Assembly (NCBI GenBank): GCA_013397075.1
Contig: VWZS01000496.1
Coordinates: 1,426,001 to 1,490,000, forward strand
Length of the DNA: 64,000 nt
Direction: 5' to 3'
From: Rhabdornis inornatus
Lineage: Eukaryota > Chordata > Aves > Passeriformes > Rhabdornithidae
Below the pieces are notes generated by a model. It did no database searches and had not been told where the DNA came from. It was given only the letters and a program-made list of their open reading frames with translations. Positions 24,660 to 37,893 of the stretch are shown here, piece after piece; position 1 is the first letter of the stretch; every line of letters starts with the position of its first letter. The position numbers and the translations under genes are program-made.

Positions 24660-27600
24660 AGATGACAAACTCTGTGGTCCTGTTTGACCAAGTCTTTGAC
24701 TTCAGATGCTGTATGATGTTTTCATCATATGCTTACGCTTGCCCCAAAGTATTGCAAAGTATTTTACTCCCTTATAAAAACCTCATTAAGTTAATCAAGA
24801 TTTACCATTTAGTGATAGTAAAAGTGACAATACATGGGGGGAGAGCAGGGGTCCAAAATAAGTGATAATGCATCAAAATCCCTTGCAAAATATGTTGAAG
24901 AAGTAAGAAAGTAGGGAGAAAAACAAAGTCAAAATAAACTTGTTTAGCCAAACAAGTGATGAAGAACAGAGAAACTAAGGCTCTTTCCCAGGGCTGAATA
25001 TATAACATTCATTTACTGATGCTATTTATCCAGGTCCCTCAAAGGACGAACAAAGTTTTCAGAGTTCAAGTCCCTACATTGAATCACTGATTACAATAGG
25101 AGGGGTACATTATAAAAACACTGCATAAAACTCTTCAATTTAATTCATTTGCCAACATTTTCTTTCAGATTGATGTTATTTGAAGTGAGAGATCCCAAGG
25201 TCTCTGCAAAATATGGCTGTGGGGCTGCACAGGAAAATCAACTAACATTTAAAGTTTCACTTCTTCACCTCCACTGTTTCTTATCAAAAGTAGGACACGA
25301 GTTTTGTCTGACTGAAATAGGACTGGAGCTGCTGAAAATTATTTTCCAGTCCTAGAGTAATTATAGCAGTTTTAGTGGTGGCCTTTTAAGATGAAATTTA
25401 AATAATGCAGGAGAGAAAATAGACAATGGCATCATTTATAAACACACTGAGATTTGTACACATTGACTCAAATGTACAGTGGGACGCACTCATGATTCTC
25501 TTAGCCCTAGCAATATTTTTATTACAGTTTAATTAAAGAAACATTCCCTCTCCTTGAAGTCAAAAGAGTTAACTGGGTGTAAATCTCCCAGGAATAAATG
25601 GAACTGAAACAGTGTCCCTTGGAAAAAGACCAAAACAGCTTTCTCAGAAAGAAAAAAAACCCCAAAATCCTATGAGTACCCAATAACATTGTGAACAAAT
25701 TGCAGATTTGAGCCAAAAAGGCATTAAAAACAACAGAACTTTGCCTCGAATTCAGCTTACTTTGAATTAAGTTTTTAATTATCTGTGCCTTGAAATTACA
25801 TATTTAAACGCTCTTTACAACTGGAAAAAGTAGTAAAAAAAGAACAAGATTGAGAATTTTTTGCTCTGTAGCAGTCTTTCTTCTTCTAGCTGCAGTTAAC
25901 CACCAGATCTGTCATATGTCATTTTTCAGCTCATTAGGTGGGATTTTGGCAATTTCTGTGTACAGTAGAGGTATTGAGCAGTTGAAGCTGGGAAGGTCAA
26001 ATATTAAGCGCGATGTCATCATCCCTAATAGCTTCCAAGGAAAAGTTCTTGCATAATTGTTTAATGCCATGAGCTGCCCGTAGTGGGACATACTCGTTTT
26101 TGCCAATTTCCATTAACTCTTGAGGCTCATGGCCAGAAGCTGTAGAAGCAAAGGAACATTTTCAGATTGGATCAAGCTGTTTTGCTGATATTCCTGCTGC
26201 CCCATATTAATTTAATGATACTCCCCAGCAATGAGGAGAAGCCTCAGAGAGTGATGCAGCATATGGTCCAGTAACACACCAGAACATACTTCCCTTTACA
26301 TTCAGAGATGATAAATTGTGCACAGGGCACTGCTCAGTTAGCATTTGCATGCTTTGGCCCCAAATCAGCAAACAAATTCCACGTGCATTTTGCTCAAGCA
26401 AGTCCCCGTGAGATCAACAGCATTGCTTATGGCAAGAGGCACGTACGTCACTGTGAGCAGCATGAGGGCCTTCCTTGGACAAACAGCTGTGACAGCAAAC
26501 ATGGGAGCAAATCCTTCCCTGCTGGAAACCAGCCTGCTCCTAGAGCTGGCACTGTGTGCCAACAGCCAAGAGAAGGAAGGTTTGCAAAACAGAGCAATGC
26601 TTCACAATCCCCACTGTTTCATTTAATGTGGTGTTTCGTGGTAAAGTTGTTTCAAGGAAATTCATCCTTTTTTTCTGGGAATGTTTCAATGCTAAAGGCA
26701 GAACTGACTTTCAAGACTCATCAGTATAAAGTAATTAACTGGAGTAACTCAAGTGGAATAGATTGTCCTAGGAAATCTCTCTGGTGTGCATGTATAGATG
26801 CTCCACTCCAGAATAAGTGAGTTGTAGTCCAGATCCCAGTGTGTGCAGAAGCCTAAGGGTAATTACTCTGCAATAATTTCATCAATTTTTTAGCCTTGGC
26901 CTTAAACTGCTCTCATTAAATCAGTACCAGAAAAAACATGGTTTTCTTTTAGTTGAATATTTAAGTTCAAGTAAAGCAAATTTATGGTTAATAAACTAGT
27001 TTACTTTGCATTGCAATATCCAATCATGATTGAGGGACAGTAATTTTCAGCTGAAGGACAGATATTAGCAGAAAAAGAGCAATAATTTTTTAAGCCACTG
27101 AGAACAGATAGATGACAGTGTCCTTTGTCTTGCACTTGCTAAATGTCTGTACACAGATTTTTACATGAGTTCTGCTGTTGCACAGTGTCATCATTTGGTT
27201 ACAAAACTAGTGTCTCAGACTCCAACCATATTTTTTAAATAAATTAAAATTTGCAATTTAAAATTCAGATTTGTATTGCAACAACACATCTCTCATTCTA
27301 CACATACCAACACTAGATTTTAAAAATGTTTTGCTTACATATAAATATTTATAAATTGTTCATATAAACAACAATATACAAATAATTTTAATGTTGCAAA
27401 ACTACTGCAGTTTCAAAAAATAATGTTTTTCCATATAGTAAGGTAGTTAAATGTCTCTTTTTTGATCCAAACATACTTTTTCTCTTGTAAATTGTATGAT
27501 ACCATCAATCTAGGCACAGAAACACTTGAGTCTACCAACCCTCAAAAAATTCTGGATTTGAAAACAAAATCCAGCCTATCTGTAAGACTGTTGGAATTTT

Positions 27601-27835
27601 ATGTGTTAGGTTTCATCTTTCCCAGAGGGATTCTTTCAGTAAAAGAAGACTAAATTCTCTCAAGGAACTAGATCTCAGTTTTCTGCTGCTCTGTGTAGTA
27701 ATTTATGAATGTGTATCATTGATCTCAATAACAGAAACACCTGCATTCATAGGCAGGAGCAGGGAGGTACCTTATTAAAGTATAACTTCTGTAAACATAC
27801 TTCTGTCCAATTTTCTGCACCCCAAAGAAATAAAA
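24660..27835. other. Non-coding stretch with one unassigned 170-codon frame
   Basis: A plus-strand open frame at 26308-26820 (170 codons) is the second longest in the window. Its predicted product has no signal peptide, transmembrane segment or motif I recognise. A shorter frame on the same strand (26345-26626) and one on the opposite strand (26365-26562) overlap it, as expected for a locally stop-poor stretch. I do not call it a gene. Confidence 0.4.
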
Positions 27836-27841
27836 CTATAC

Positions 27842-27920
27842 AAACCCTGGCTGAAATTCTAGCCAGTGGGAAATCCACATGGAGCTCACTGTTGATTTCA
27901 TTGGGGGCCAAGATTTTACT
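27842..27920. repeat. Ancient palindromic amniote repeat, copy B
   Basis: The order 'ccctggctgaaattctagcc', 'agtgggaaatccacat', 'ggagctcactgttgatttca', 'ttgggggccaagatttta' matches a palindromic sauropsid pattern in which 'aatcctggc..' and 'ggccaagattt' arms flank 'attgatttcaatggg'. The two ends are approximate inverted repeats of each other. It is diverged and assigned from pattern memory. Confidence 0.4.
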
Positions 27921-28444
27921 TTCAAATTCTCTCTGTTTTCCACTTCACAATAGGTAATGTGGCATTTTTTGATATGTTTCTGAGTCACAGAGCCACAGAA
28001 GTAGATGATGAGACTGGTGGGCAGGAGCCATGTACATGTCTGAGCAGGGAACACAGGAGTTGTCATAGCTGAAGAGAAAGATGTGGTTAGAGTTTCTCAT
28101 TTCCCAACCAGCCTTTAGATTGTTCATGTGGTAACACTGGAGTCAACATTAGGGATTTGTCCTCAGATGTGGGCCAGGAAATAAGACCAGAACTCTGCTG
28201 GATACAGAGGTGTGTATCCACACACATCCTTCTGTGTACACACACAGTATCATGACACAGCTTTGAGGAAGGAAGCTAGAATCACTGGACTGATAAAATT
28301 GACAGGCAAAACAAATTAATTTTTTTTTGCAAGATCTCAGAACTGTAAACACTAGATTCTACCATTATCAGAGGCAGAGAGGACTAAAATAAATATTAAT
28401 TTAGCCATTCCCACTCAAGGAAGGTCTGTATCTGAACGAATAAC

Positions 28445-28461
28445 TTTTTTTTTTTTTTTTT
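28445..28461 (+). repeat. Poly-T tract (17 T)
   Basis: Seventeen consecutive T residues, which is a poly-A tract on the minus strand. No AATAAA or gene remnant lies just upstream on that strand, so a processed retrocopy is not supported. Confidence 0.9.
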
Positions 28462-28464
28462 GCT

Positions 28465-31400
28465 TTGCTTGAAAAAATGTAACAAATGCTTTCTTTGTTG
28501 AAGAAGCTTAATTAAAAGCAGATAAAAATCAGGAAAATATTTCTTGCATTCTTCCAAATGGAACAAAATGTGCCTGCAATTGTGAGCTGAAAAGGAGCTG
28601 TCTTTCTGTTTGTTAAAGAGAAACTAAAGATGCATTGTGCAACCTTATCTATATCTACCCCATGTGTCACATAACCCTGTTAAAAACAGAGATGCCTATT
28701 TTATTCAGCTCTTCCCAACAAAACTGCAGTATCCTACACATGAATAAGTTAGTACTTTTGCACAGTCCATTTTTGTAATTTAGGTAATTGCAGCATACCC
28801 CCATAAATAGCTGTGAAGATAAAACAATTTTAGCATGAAAGGATAATCATATCATCCCAAAGGAGTAAGAATTACAGGAAAAACTTGCCCTCATGACATT
28901 CATCTTCTCAAGAGGAATACTTAGATGATACTGAAGAGAAACAACAAAAAACCCCTGTGATATAAATAATGCACTGGCTTTTGCATTTCCAAGGTGTTCT
29001 AAAAGTATGAAGTTAAATAGGAAGCTGCATCACTGAATTTATCTCTTCATATCTGTTCCCACAGCGCCATGGCACAAATCATGTAGACAAGCTTAGAAAG
29101 AAGTGGTTATAATGCCAAAAATTGCAATCATGGATTCTGAAGGTACTTGTTTTACACTTTTCTACACAATGATTGCAGGGTATGTGATCCAAGAAGACAT
29201 TGCTCCCAGCTGAAATGCACACAGCCCTGCCTTCCACAGCATTACAGGAAATGCTTAGCGAGAGTAACAGGTTAACAAAGCATTGGCAAATGGCTTCTTT
29301 GTTCACACTGTTGCAAAAATAAGCAGACAGGGAAACTGGGGCAGGGGGCTGGTTTAAATTCTGTAACACATAAAATAATTTCTCATTAATTAATTCAGTC
29401 ATTAGTAGCAGTTTCCCTGAGGGTAGTGTAACCTGAACAGGATATCACAATTACAGCACTCGTTCCTTTTTTAAGCTTGTTGGCATTTGACATGAAGAAT
29501 TTATCGAAAAAGACATGTCTGTTCAGCAAACTCTTCAGCAGCTCTTCCTGACTTCCTTTATACATTGATTCTCGTTTATTCTCCTGGTAGGCAAGGTCTG
29601 TGAGAGCATCAGAAGTGACAGTACTCCTTCCTTTTCAATACATATAATTGATAATTCTACTATTGTAGAATTGGCATGCCTACCTACCAAAACATCAAGT
29701 ATGTATTCTCCCAAATCTGGGATTAAGGAAACTTGATTTAATAGCTAAATTTTCCAAAGTAGTTAGGCATCTAAAAATATTTAAATACTTTTTAAAATTC
29801 TGATTGCATGACTGAGTGGTCCAAGAAGGCAGTAAGAAAGCAGGGACTGAAGCCATATGGCAGGATTCTTTTGTCACTAGACTTAGTCTTCTTGGGTGTG
29901 TTAAGTGCACGGGTGGTTGGTGCCAGGTGACAGAGAATTGCTTGTGCACAGACACCAGTCACTGTTTCCCTCTGTGCCCTGGCCCCAAGCCATGACACAG
30001 CTCTTGCTCTGCTCCCAGTCAGGAATAGCTGTGATTTAGGCAATACCAGACTGTATTCTTCAAAGCTTAGAAGTCATTCAAGATAGAAATTCCTGGGACC
30101 TGTCCCTCAAAAAATCTGAAATACTCAGTCCTCTCCTGCAGGTCCCTAGCCCTTCGAAGACCAAAAGGAAGAGGAAGAAAAGCAGCCTTAAATTGCAGAG
30201 ATCCACAGAAAAGGAGCTCCATATTCCTAGTGAAGCATCTCTGAATTTCTCTGAAGATCTGATGAAGAGTCCTGCTCTGCCTTGCATGATTCATATGAAA
30301 ACTGAAATCCTGTGAACAGAACGTGCCACCTCCATTACTGAATGATTTCTGAAAGCTCTAAGTTTTATTTTAGTGTAATTCATTTAATGGTATTTCATAC
30401 AGTTTTTGGCATCTCTGTGCAGGAAAATAAATCACTGCTTTGCAAGATGTGTCTTAGGTCCCATAGGACTCTCTGCACCCAAAGGGCACCTCAAACTTCC
30501 ATTGTGTTGGAACATGAGATTTGCAGTGAAATATTCACAGGAAAAATACTGTTTCAGGAAACAGGTTATTGCCCATGCACTAAGTCCAATTAGGGCCATT
30601 CTTTCCCACAGTGCTGGATTTTGATTTCTTTCCTACTTCAGCATTAAAGGAAAGGGTTTGAAGACCTCAGACAGTTGATAATTGAAATGGTAGAAAGCTT
30701 TAGATGGCTCTGTCCTTGAAACAGAAGGAGTGGAACATAAGCCGTAAGTCAAATTATTTATGGTTGTTAACAAATGGTGACATGTACAAGGCAAAGGTGC
30801 CCAACAAAATATTTTAGGGTCAGTTTAGAGCAACCATAATAAATTTTAATGTTCCAGGCCAAAACAGCATAAGAACACTTGTACTTGTTCTTGTACTGTA
30901 TTGGCTGGTTATGTATAATGTGGAAAAGGCTTTTTGCATCCACATTTTGAGCTTCTCTTCATTTTTCTCCTGTCCTATGGAGAGTTTTTCTAGCCATTCA
31001 TATATGTCCTGTAAGTCTCTAAGAATATATCTTTATTCATAAAACTCTTTCAAGTAAAAATCAGGGCCACAGATGGGCAGAACAAACCTTCTGCATCTTA
31101 ACCAACCATTTCCTCCTGAACAAAATAGCAGCAAGCTGCCAAGGCTGAAGCTCTTCTCATGCAGATGGGCAAACCCTTTATGTACAAAGGTTTTGGATGA
31201 ACTCTGTGAAACTTGTCATGTGAATGTTCACTAGGTCAGGCATTTAATTTGCAAAGGCAGTAAATTTACATAGTGTGTGATGCAAAGAATTGGTAGTTCT
31301 TAGATAAAATAGAATTTGTGAGACTGTAACCTGTTCCATTAATCAGTGGCAACATTGCCTCCACAAAAACAGTGACTATTGCACTTATAGACAGCACCTG

Positions 31401-31800
31401 ACTCTCCTTGATGCTGTTAAGGGGCATTTCTGAAAATATGTGGTCATTGCTCCAATGAAAAACTTTCTGACCACATTTTATCATGATAATGACCTACACA
31501 GCCAGTTTGTATTATAGCTGCAAATAACAATTTAACCAAAGAATTTTATCCAATGGAAAAATCAATATAGTTTACAATGAGTGCATTTCTTAACAGCCAC
31601 AGGGCAGCCACTAATACTGTCATTAAAAACATTCTTGCCTTTATTAATTTATGTTTTTCCTCTTAAAAAATCTATGTGAGCAATAATCATAAGGGAACAC
31701 CTCTGCATTCATTTGCTTTTCAAATGTGCCTAAATTATTTAGCTTGTCTAATGAATTTGTCTTGTACTAAGATCTTTGCTATCAGTCCTTGCCCTGCAGC
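28465..31800. other. Non-coding stretch, no gene recognised
   Basis: Open frames reach 107 codons (29079-29402, minus). Several overlap on the minus strand at 29695-30294 without family resemblance. No mobile-element end was seen. Confidence 0.45.
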
Positions 31801-31807
31801 CCTACCT

Positions 31808-31860
31808 GGCATTGCTGTCAATGGAAGTGTTGGCTGAGTGAGAACTGAGTGTTTGGGGAC
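31808..31860. repeat. Ancient palindromic amniote repeat, copy C
   Basis: The string 'gcattgctgtcaatggaagt' continues with 'gttggctgagtgagaactga' and 'gtgtttgggg'. This follows the sauropsid pattern 'cattgacttcaatggaagtt' + 'ttgcctgagtaaggactg' + 'atttggccc' closely for about 50 bases. Of the five copies listed, this and the one at 59772 have the best word-by-word agreement. Confidence 0.45.
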
Positions 31861-31864
31861 TACA

Positions 31865-34800
31865 TTAATTGGAAAATTTGAGAAGTTAAAAAACCCATCC
31901 AAATTTGTGTGTTGACTAAAAGCACACTAAAATGACAGAAAGCTATCTATGTGTTGTTTTTAGTGTCTCAAAAGATGTGCATGCTAGAAAATTTTAATTC
32001 TGAGGCTTCTACCCTGATTGGGTCTTTACATATGTAATTCCTTTGAAAACCAGAGGAAGAAGAACAGCTGAGTCCCCCTGGGGTCCTCACTCCGTACCAC
32101 AATGAGTGATCCCAAAAGTTCAGAGTGAATCTATTTAGTCTTTCTATAGTTCTCATTAGATATTACTATGGCCAAAATGTCTATGCATTTTCTGGAGCGT
32201 AGTGCCAGGGCAGCAGAAGAGCTGAAAGATCTAGAGCTGACCATTACTGCAGGAAAAGGAAGTTCAATTTGGAGCATCCCAGTATGTGTATCCAGCCACC
32301 CTGCTCTTTACAGCCCTTCCCTGCTTCCATCATGGTCTCAGGAAAACTCTTGGGTTAGTACTGCTTTCAAAACACAGAATCAATGAAGTGCCACTTCACA
32401 CAGTCAGCTGAAGAAATTGAGAATCACACAGGACATCACCAACAAAAATGGGCTCAGAAAGCAGAAATCAGAAATTAAGCTCCCAGCTTAATAAAAATCA
32501 TAACCCTAAGACATACTAAATAATTCTGCATCTGAAAACCACATTTCTAGAAAAGTAATGGAAAATTATTTCTTTAACAAAGCAATCAGTATTAATGGTA
32601 TGATATTCAATAACTGGTATGAATTTGCTACATCATCAGTGCATCTACTACAGAAAGATGTTCTGGCACAGACACTCAAAATAATTTGGTGGAGACATGC
32701 CTTATTCAGGAAAGGTTACACACTTTGTGAGTCCCAGGTGTCACACAGCAGAACTCTTCTGATTAGTAAAAAGAAGTATTAAATCCAAGAAGAGAACTGC
32801 AAATCAGTACCAAAAGTATCAGGACACTGGCCACTTAAGAAGGAATTAGTGATCCTCATGCTCAGTGTTCCAGGGAATCCACTGGGTGTGCTTTTCTGAG
32901 TTACCAGGACACAAATAAGAACAAGTGAGTTGCTGCTGGAGGACATTCCAAAGTGAGGTCTGTCCTGCTGCCTCATGTCACATTCTTTACAATTTATTCT
33001 AAAATTTCGTATTTCTGCTGTGGTTTTTTCCCCCAATAAAAGTCAAAACAGACTTCAGACCATCTAGAAAATTATGATGTTATCCCTTATCTCACTGGCT
33101 TTGGTGGAAGCAAAAGCATGTCCATGATTTGCATGGGAATGAAGGGTTTGGAAAAAGAATGGGAGACTAAACAATTCCCAAGAAAAATAATTCTGATAAC
33201 TTCTTACGTATCAGGCCAGACTCACCTAACAAGACAAGTATTGGTTGTGTTCTTTCCTTATCCACAGCTCTGCTGATTTTTTGAGAGATGATTTATCTGA
33301 ACAGGAGGCTGGCAAAACTACAAATACATCAGAGAAACAAAGCAAGCCCAGGAAATAATTGTACCTCAGTAAAATTATTTGTCATATATTCCTCAGTTGA
33401 GCAGAAACAGACTCTTTTCCCTCCAGATTTAAAAATAATTGTCAGTTTGCCATCCCAAGTTTTTTTGACATTTTGAATAGTAGTTGAGTAAAAATTTAAG
33501 TGTGGAAAAGACAGTACCTCTCAAAAAAAAGGCTATCTACAAAACCAGCAGAGAGTACTGATTATGATAAAAAAACCTATCAAACTCTTTGAGTATGCTA
33601 CGCAGTGATAAAAACCAGGATATTCCTAGAAGCAAAAAAATAAATTATTCTTATGTATACTCTACAGAGCAACCCAGCACAGGTATGACATTGAATTATT
33701 TACACCAATTATATGCTCTCTGATCAAAGGAATCATGTTTCTATTGGCCTGGGTTTATGGAATCTATGAATATGAAGATTATCATGGAAGATCATGGGCA
33801 TTAAGACATTTAATTTATTTGAAAAAACAAAAAATGTTACCTTATGAACTGTATTTGTATTGATTCCCTGTCTTGGCTGAGGGCTGGAAGAACGTTTTGG
33901 TGGTGATTGTTCATTTTATCAGCTCTAAAGAGCTCTGCTTTAGTAGTGGTCAGAGACAGCTTATTCTAAAGAACTTAAAGAAGAGTAGCTCTTCCCTCAG
34001 CATTAACTTCCTGCTTAAATTAATTCAAGCCAATTTGCAGTTTCGAAAGACAGCTGATGAAAGGAAGGCTTAGTGGGGTTGGAGTGAAAGAGCCCAGGCT
34101 GATACTGCCAGGTGGCCTGAAACAAGATTAGTTGACATCAAGTCCTTAAAAAAGCAGTATTGTAGCCTAAGCAGCTATCACTGTGTAGTTCTTTCTGAGA
34201 AACTGACAGGTCAAGGATGGTATTTCTCAGCTATTTCCTTTGCCACAAACACTTTGGAAGCTTTGGCTACTATGACTGTGAGCCCCAGATATCAACAGAC
34301 TGCTGAAATGCTTTACCAGGTATTTTGAGGAGCAGAAAACTTGGTTTTGTGCCTTCAACCTGTAGGCGTAGCCTTAATGCCATGCTTCCTGTGACTTTTC
34401 CTTCCCTACACATTCAAGTAGGATTGTTCTGCTGTGCGGTGATGGAAAGGGTTGAGGTCCCTCCCAAGTGCATGCAGATTGTGACATGGCTTATATGTGT
34501 CTCAGCTTACTGGGACGGATGCTGGAAATATTCACAGGATTTTGGCAAAAATCTTCTTTTGCCCGTGAAATTGTTTTCCTCTGTCTCTTGTATTTCTCAG
34601 TGAAACAACCCATGGCCCTGAATTTTTAGCATACTTCAGAAGAAAGTCCCTTAGCAGACCTGAAAATTTTGCCAAGGAAATTTGTGACAGTAATAAGGTG
34701 AATAATAAGTAATAAGTCTGAATAATTCAGACTCTCTTGTGTGTATCTCTACAAACTTCTGCACGGTAGATACAAAAACAAATCACTCAAAGTATATACC

Positions 34801-36230
34801 AATAAAGTATAATCCTCCCCATTAAATGTTAGATTTCATCATGCTATTGAAAAAAAATGCTGGAGATGGCAGATAAGAAACTTGGCCACTTTGACACTGC
34901 TGTCCATACCCTAAAATTCCTGAGTGAGCATTAGGAAGAAAAGAAATTGTCATAATGTTGCCTGAAGCAGGAGGTTCTGTTTTACACCATGGCTGTGTGT
35001 CTTCTGGAAGAGAAGGAGGCTGTGTACAAGTGTGCAAGCATGGATGAAACACGAGGCATATGTTGTGCTGATACCTGTTCACTGGAAGCTGAAATCCTGC
35101 TGGATTCATCCTCAGAGCTGCTATTTTTTTTCTTGTTACCTAGAGGTGCTGGTTAAGCATAATTTTGTCAGAAATAATGCAGCTATTATAAAATAAAGAA
35201 GTAGAACAAGCACAGTTGCCACTGAGGCATAGAAAACATTTTTTTGTCTCAAAAACTCTGCCATTTAAATATTCTTTTAATACATTAAGGGATAAAAGAG
35301 AGAGAGAAAGAATTTACCCCACTAGAAAAGCAAGGAAGTACAATACTTATGGATAGAATTATGAGAGAGAAAAAAGAATAAAATTTTCAAAAGCTCATTA
35401 TTTATAATTTTTAATTTATGGAAGATGGAATTTTTCTAAGAAAATTCAATTATTTTGCACCATAAGAAACAGAATACTTTTAAAAGGCCTCATTATGCTC
35501 AGTGATGATTGAAGGGCAGAATTTATTGTGAATAAAGTATTTTTGTTTTGAAGCTTCCTACTCGAAATTGTATTGAAAACTCTAAAGAGTTTTCCTGGGT
35601 TTCTGGGTGAGCTCAGAGAGGCTGTGAGCTGCAGTGTTGGCTGGTCAGTGAGTCCCTCAAGCATTGGCCTGGGGTAAAAGAGGTGCTGCCATTTCCTGTG
35701 ATTTTGAGACCAGCCAGTCAGACTACACACTTCTGGTGTTTGGGGGAATGGGTAACTAACCAAGGTAATGAGCATAAAAACTCAGCAGCTACCAAAAAAT
35801 CTTTGCTTCTCCAGAGAACTCAAGCTCCTGACCTGGATTTTTTTGTTCCTAGATGGCCTTGCAGGCTGTTGAGCCAAAGTAAAAGAGTAGGATCTCAGGC
35901 AGATTCCCATCATGAATAGCCTGTTTTCCATCAAAAGACACAGAAGAATTGACCTATACACCTAGAATGTTTAAATTTCCAACAAAGCACTGTGATACCC
36001 CATACCATGTGTGCTTTTAGGTACCCCAAACTCCCAAAACAAGGTGTTGGTGCTGAGCCCTGGGCTGCTGCCCAGGAATGCTCTGAAGGCAAAGCCAGAC
36101 ATCATGTCCAGAACCCAACCACTTTATTTGATTCCCACCTACTGCTTAGTCTTGAGACTTAAACATTGACTTACCCAACTCACATAAACCTAACAGGGAT
36201 TGTAACTCATGTGTCCAAATGTTGGCTGCC
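31865..36230. other. Non-coding stretch, no gene recognised
   Basis: Over 4 kb without recognisable coding sequence; the longest frame is 109 codons (35446-35775, minus). A perfect 8-1-8 inverted repeat lies at 34716-34732. A GA-rich patch lies at about 35295-35312. Confidence 0.45.
34716..34732. repeat. Perfect short inverted repeat
   Basis: The arms 'gtctgaat' and 'attcagac' flank a single central A and are perfectly complementary. It sits beside several 'aataagt' direct repeats (34693-34716). Length alone does not distinguish it from chance in 64 kb. Confidence 0.6.
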
Positions 36231-36234
36231 AGTG

Positions 36235-36350
36235 AGATTGGAACAACCTATCTCTGACATCATTAGTTAAAAATGCCCCAAAGTGCCTTGACAAGTCCAA
36301 TCCTGCTAATTGCCACATGACCAGAAATTGAACCCAGATCTCCTAAGGCA
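36235..36350 (-). mobile_element. Possible ancient tRNA-derived SINE relic
   Basis: On the minus strand the sequence carries 'aggagatctgggttcaattt' then 'ctggtcatgtggcaat', whose GGTTCAATTTC word (complement at 36326-36336) resembles a tRNA B box. It is followed about 30 bases on by 'gacttgtcaaggcacttt', similar to the 'gaccttgggcaagtcactt' core of MIR-like SINEs. The A-box region is not recognisable and the copy is old. The call is tentative. Confidence 0.28.
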
Positions 36351-36359
36351 CAAATACCT

Positions 36360-37890
36360 TACTTTTCCTAAATTGCAGGTTTTGGCATAATATCTTTGTA
36401 ACTGCGTTTTCTCCATGAATACAATAGATTTTTGGGATACAACAGTTGTATCCCAAACCCCAATCCCCAAAAAAGCAATTTAAAAACATAAAGGCCATTA
36501 TAAATATGCTTGCCAAATCCAAATTATGAAGATATCCATGGGTCTACAGAAAGGGAAATACCTTTTCGAAGCTGCTCTATTTGTTTTCAAAATTCTTTGA
36601 AAAAATACTGCTGAGTGAATAATTTATACTAATAAAAGTATATGACAAATACTGCTTATTTTACTGTTTGGTTAATCCTGTTGAACATGTAGGAGTTTTT
36701 TTCCATTGGTCCTGGGACTTAGTTCACACAGCTTTTCATTTCAATTTTTCGTTTACTTCATACCTGAAATTTCATCTATTTTGTCGAATTGTTGGCAAGA
36801 GTAATTTTTTATATTTCCTGATAGACTGAACAAATATTTCACTCTTTTTTATATGACATAACAGAAGTGAATTTTTCTTCTGTTTTCCATCTTCATCCTT
36901 TAACAATTTTAGTCCCATTGTCGTAGGAGTTTAGCTTTCACTTTAGCAAAACACAGAAAATTCAGTATGCAGTAAATTCATTTAGAACTTTGTTTACATA
37001 CTGTTTTTTCTTCTTGCTATTTAACCAACTTCTTAAAAAGCAACTTAAATTAGATTACTGTTTAATGAAGGATTAAATTTTACCAGGGCTAACTTTTTCC
37101 ACAGTGACTTAAAGAAAGCTGAGGAAAATGACACAGCCTGGGAACAATTGCCATATTTGAAGCCTGAGGCAGTTTCTTTGCAGCAGTGGGCTAAGGCCCA
37201 GGAACCAATGCAAAATTCAAGTGAAACATGAACTAGACTGTAAGTTGTTTTCAGCCTCCTTTTGCCTTGATGGTGAAATTTGAAGTATATTCTCAGTGGC
37301 TGCTCTTACTAATTTAAAAATTCAAAAGCCTCACTGCATTGTGCATGTCACTTTTTACCACAAGAGTCACATTATAGTTACTATAATTGCTCTGCAGAAG
37401 TCAGATATAAGCCTGTGTTTAAAGGAACACATTTTTATGAAACTTTAATAATGGCATTGTTACAGATTGTTCTACCAAACTAAGTAACTCAGCCTGATGT
37501 CTTTTTTCTTAAAGGAAGCTATGTTGGAATTATGTTTTCTGGCTTCTCTTTAAGGTGAATCACATTTTCAGCACAACCCCCTGGAAGCTTTCCGCATAAA
37601 AAGAAAAAAGGAACCCTTTCCAAGTACAAACCCTAGTATTTGCAAAAGGGTCAGATGCAAGCTGGGTGTCTGGCACTTACCTGATGCTCACATGAAGGTA
37701 TTTGGGTCTTCAGCTGGTGGGAATGAGCACAGATAATAATAAATACATAATGCTGGGAGTTTCTCTCACTCTTGCTGATAGAGTTGACCAGTTAATTGAA
37801 GGATAAGTGCAAGACTGTTTTGAAAGGTCTCTTAGGAACACAATCCAGAACGATGAGAATGTATGAATATTTCTTTTTCTTTGCAACTAC
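36360..37890. other. Non-coding stretch, no gene recognised
   Basis: Very AT-rich sequence with no open frame above 60 codons and no recognisable repeats. Confidence 0.5.
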
Positions 37891-37893
37891 TCT

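Noticed and set aside
25060..25080. tRNA B-box-like 'gagttcaagtcc'
   Set aside because: There is no A box at the right spacing and no cloverleaf can be drawn.
28445..28461. Poly-T tract as the tail of a minus-strand processed pseudogene
   Set aside because: No polyadenylation hexamer or gene-like sequence lies next to it on the minus strand.
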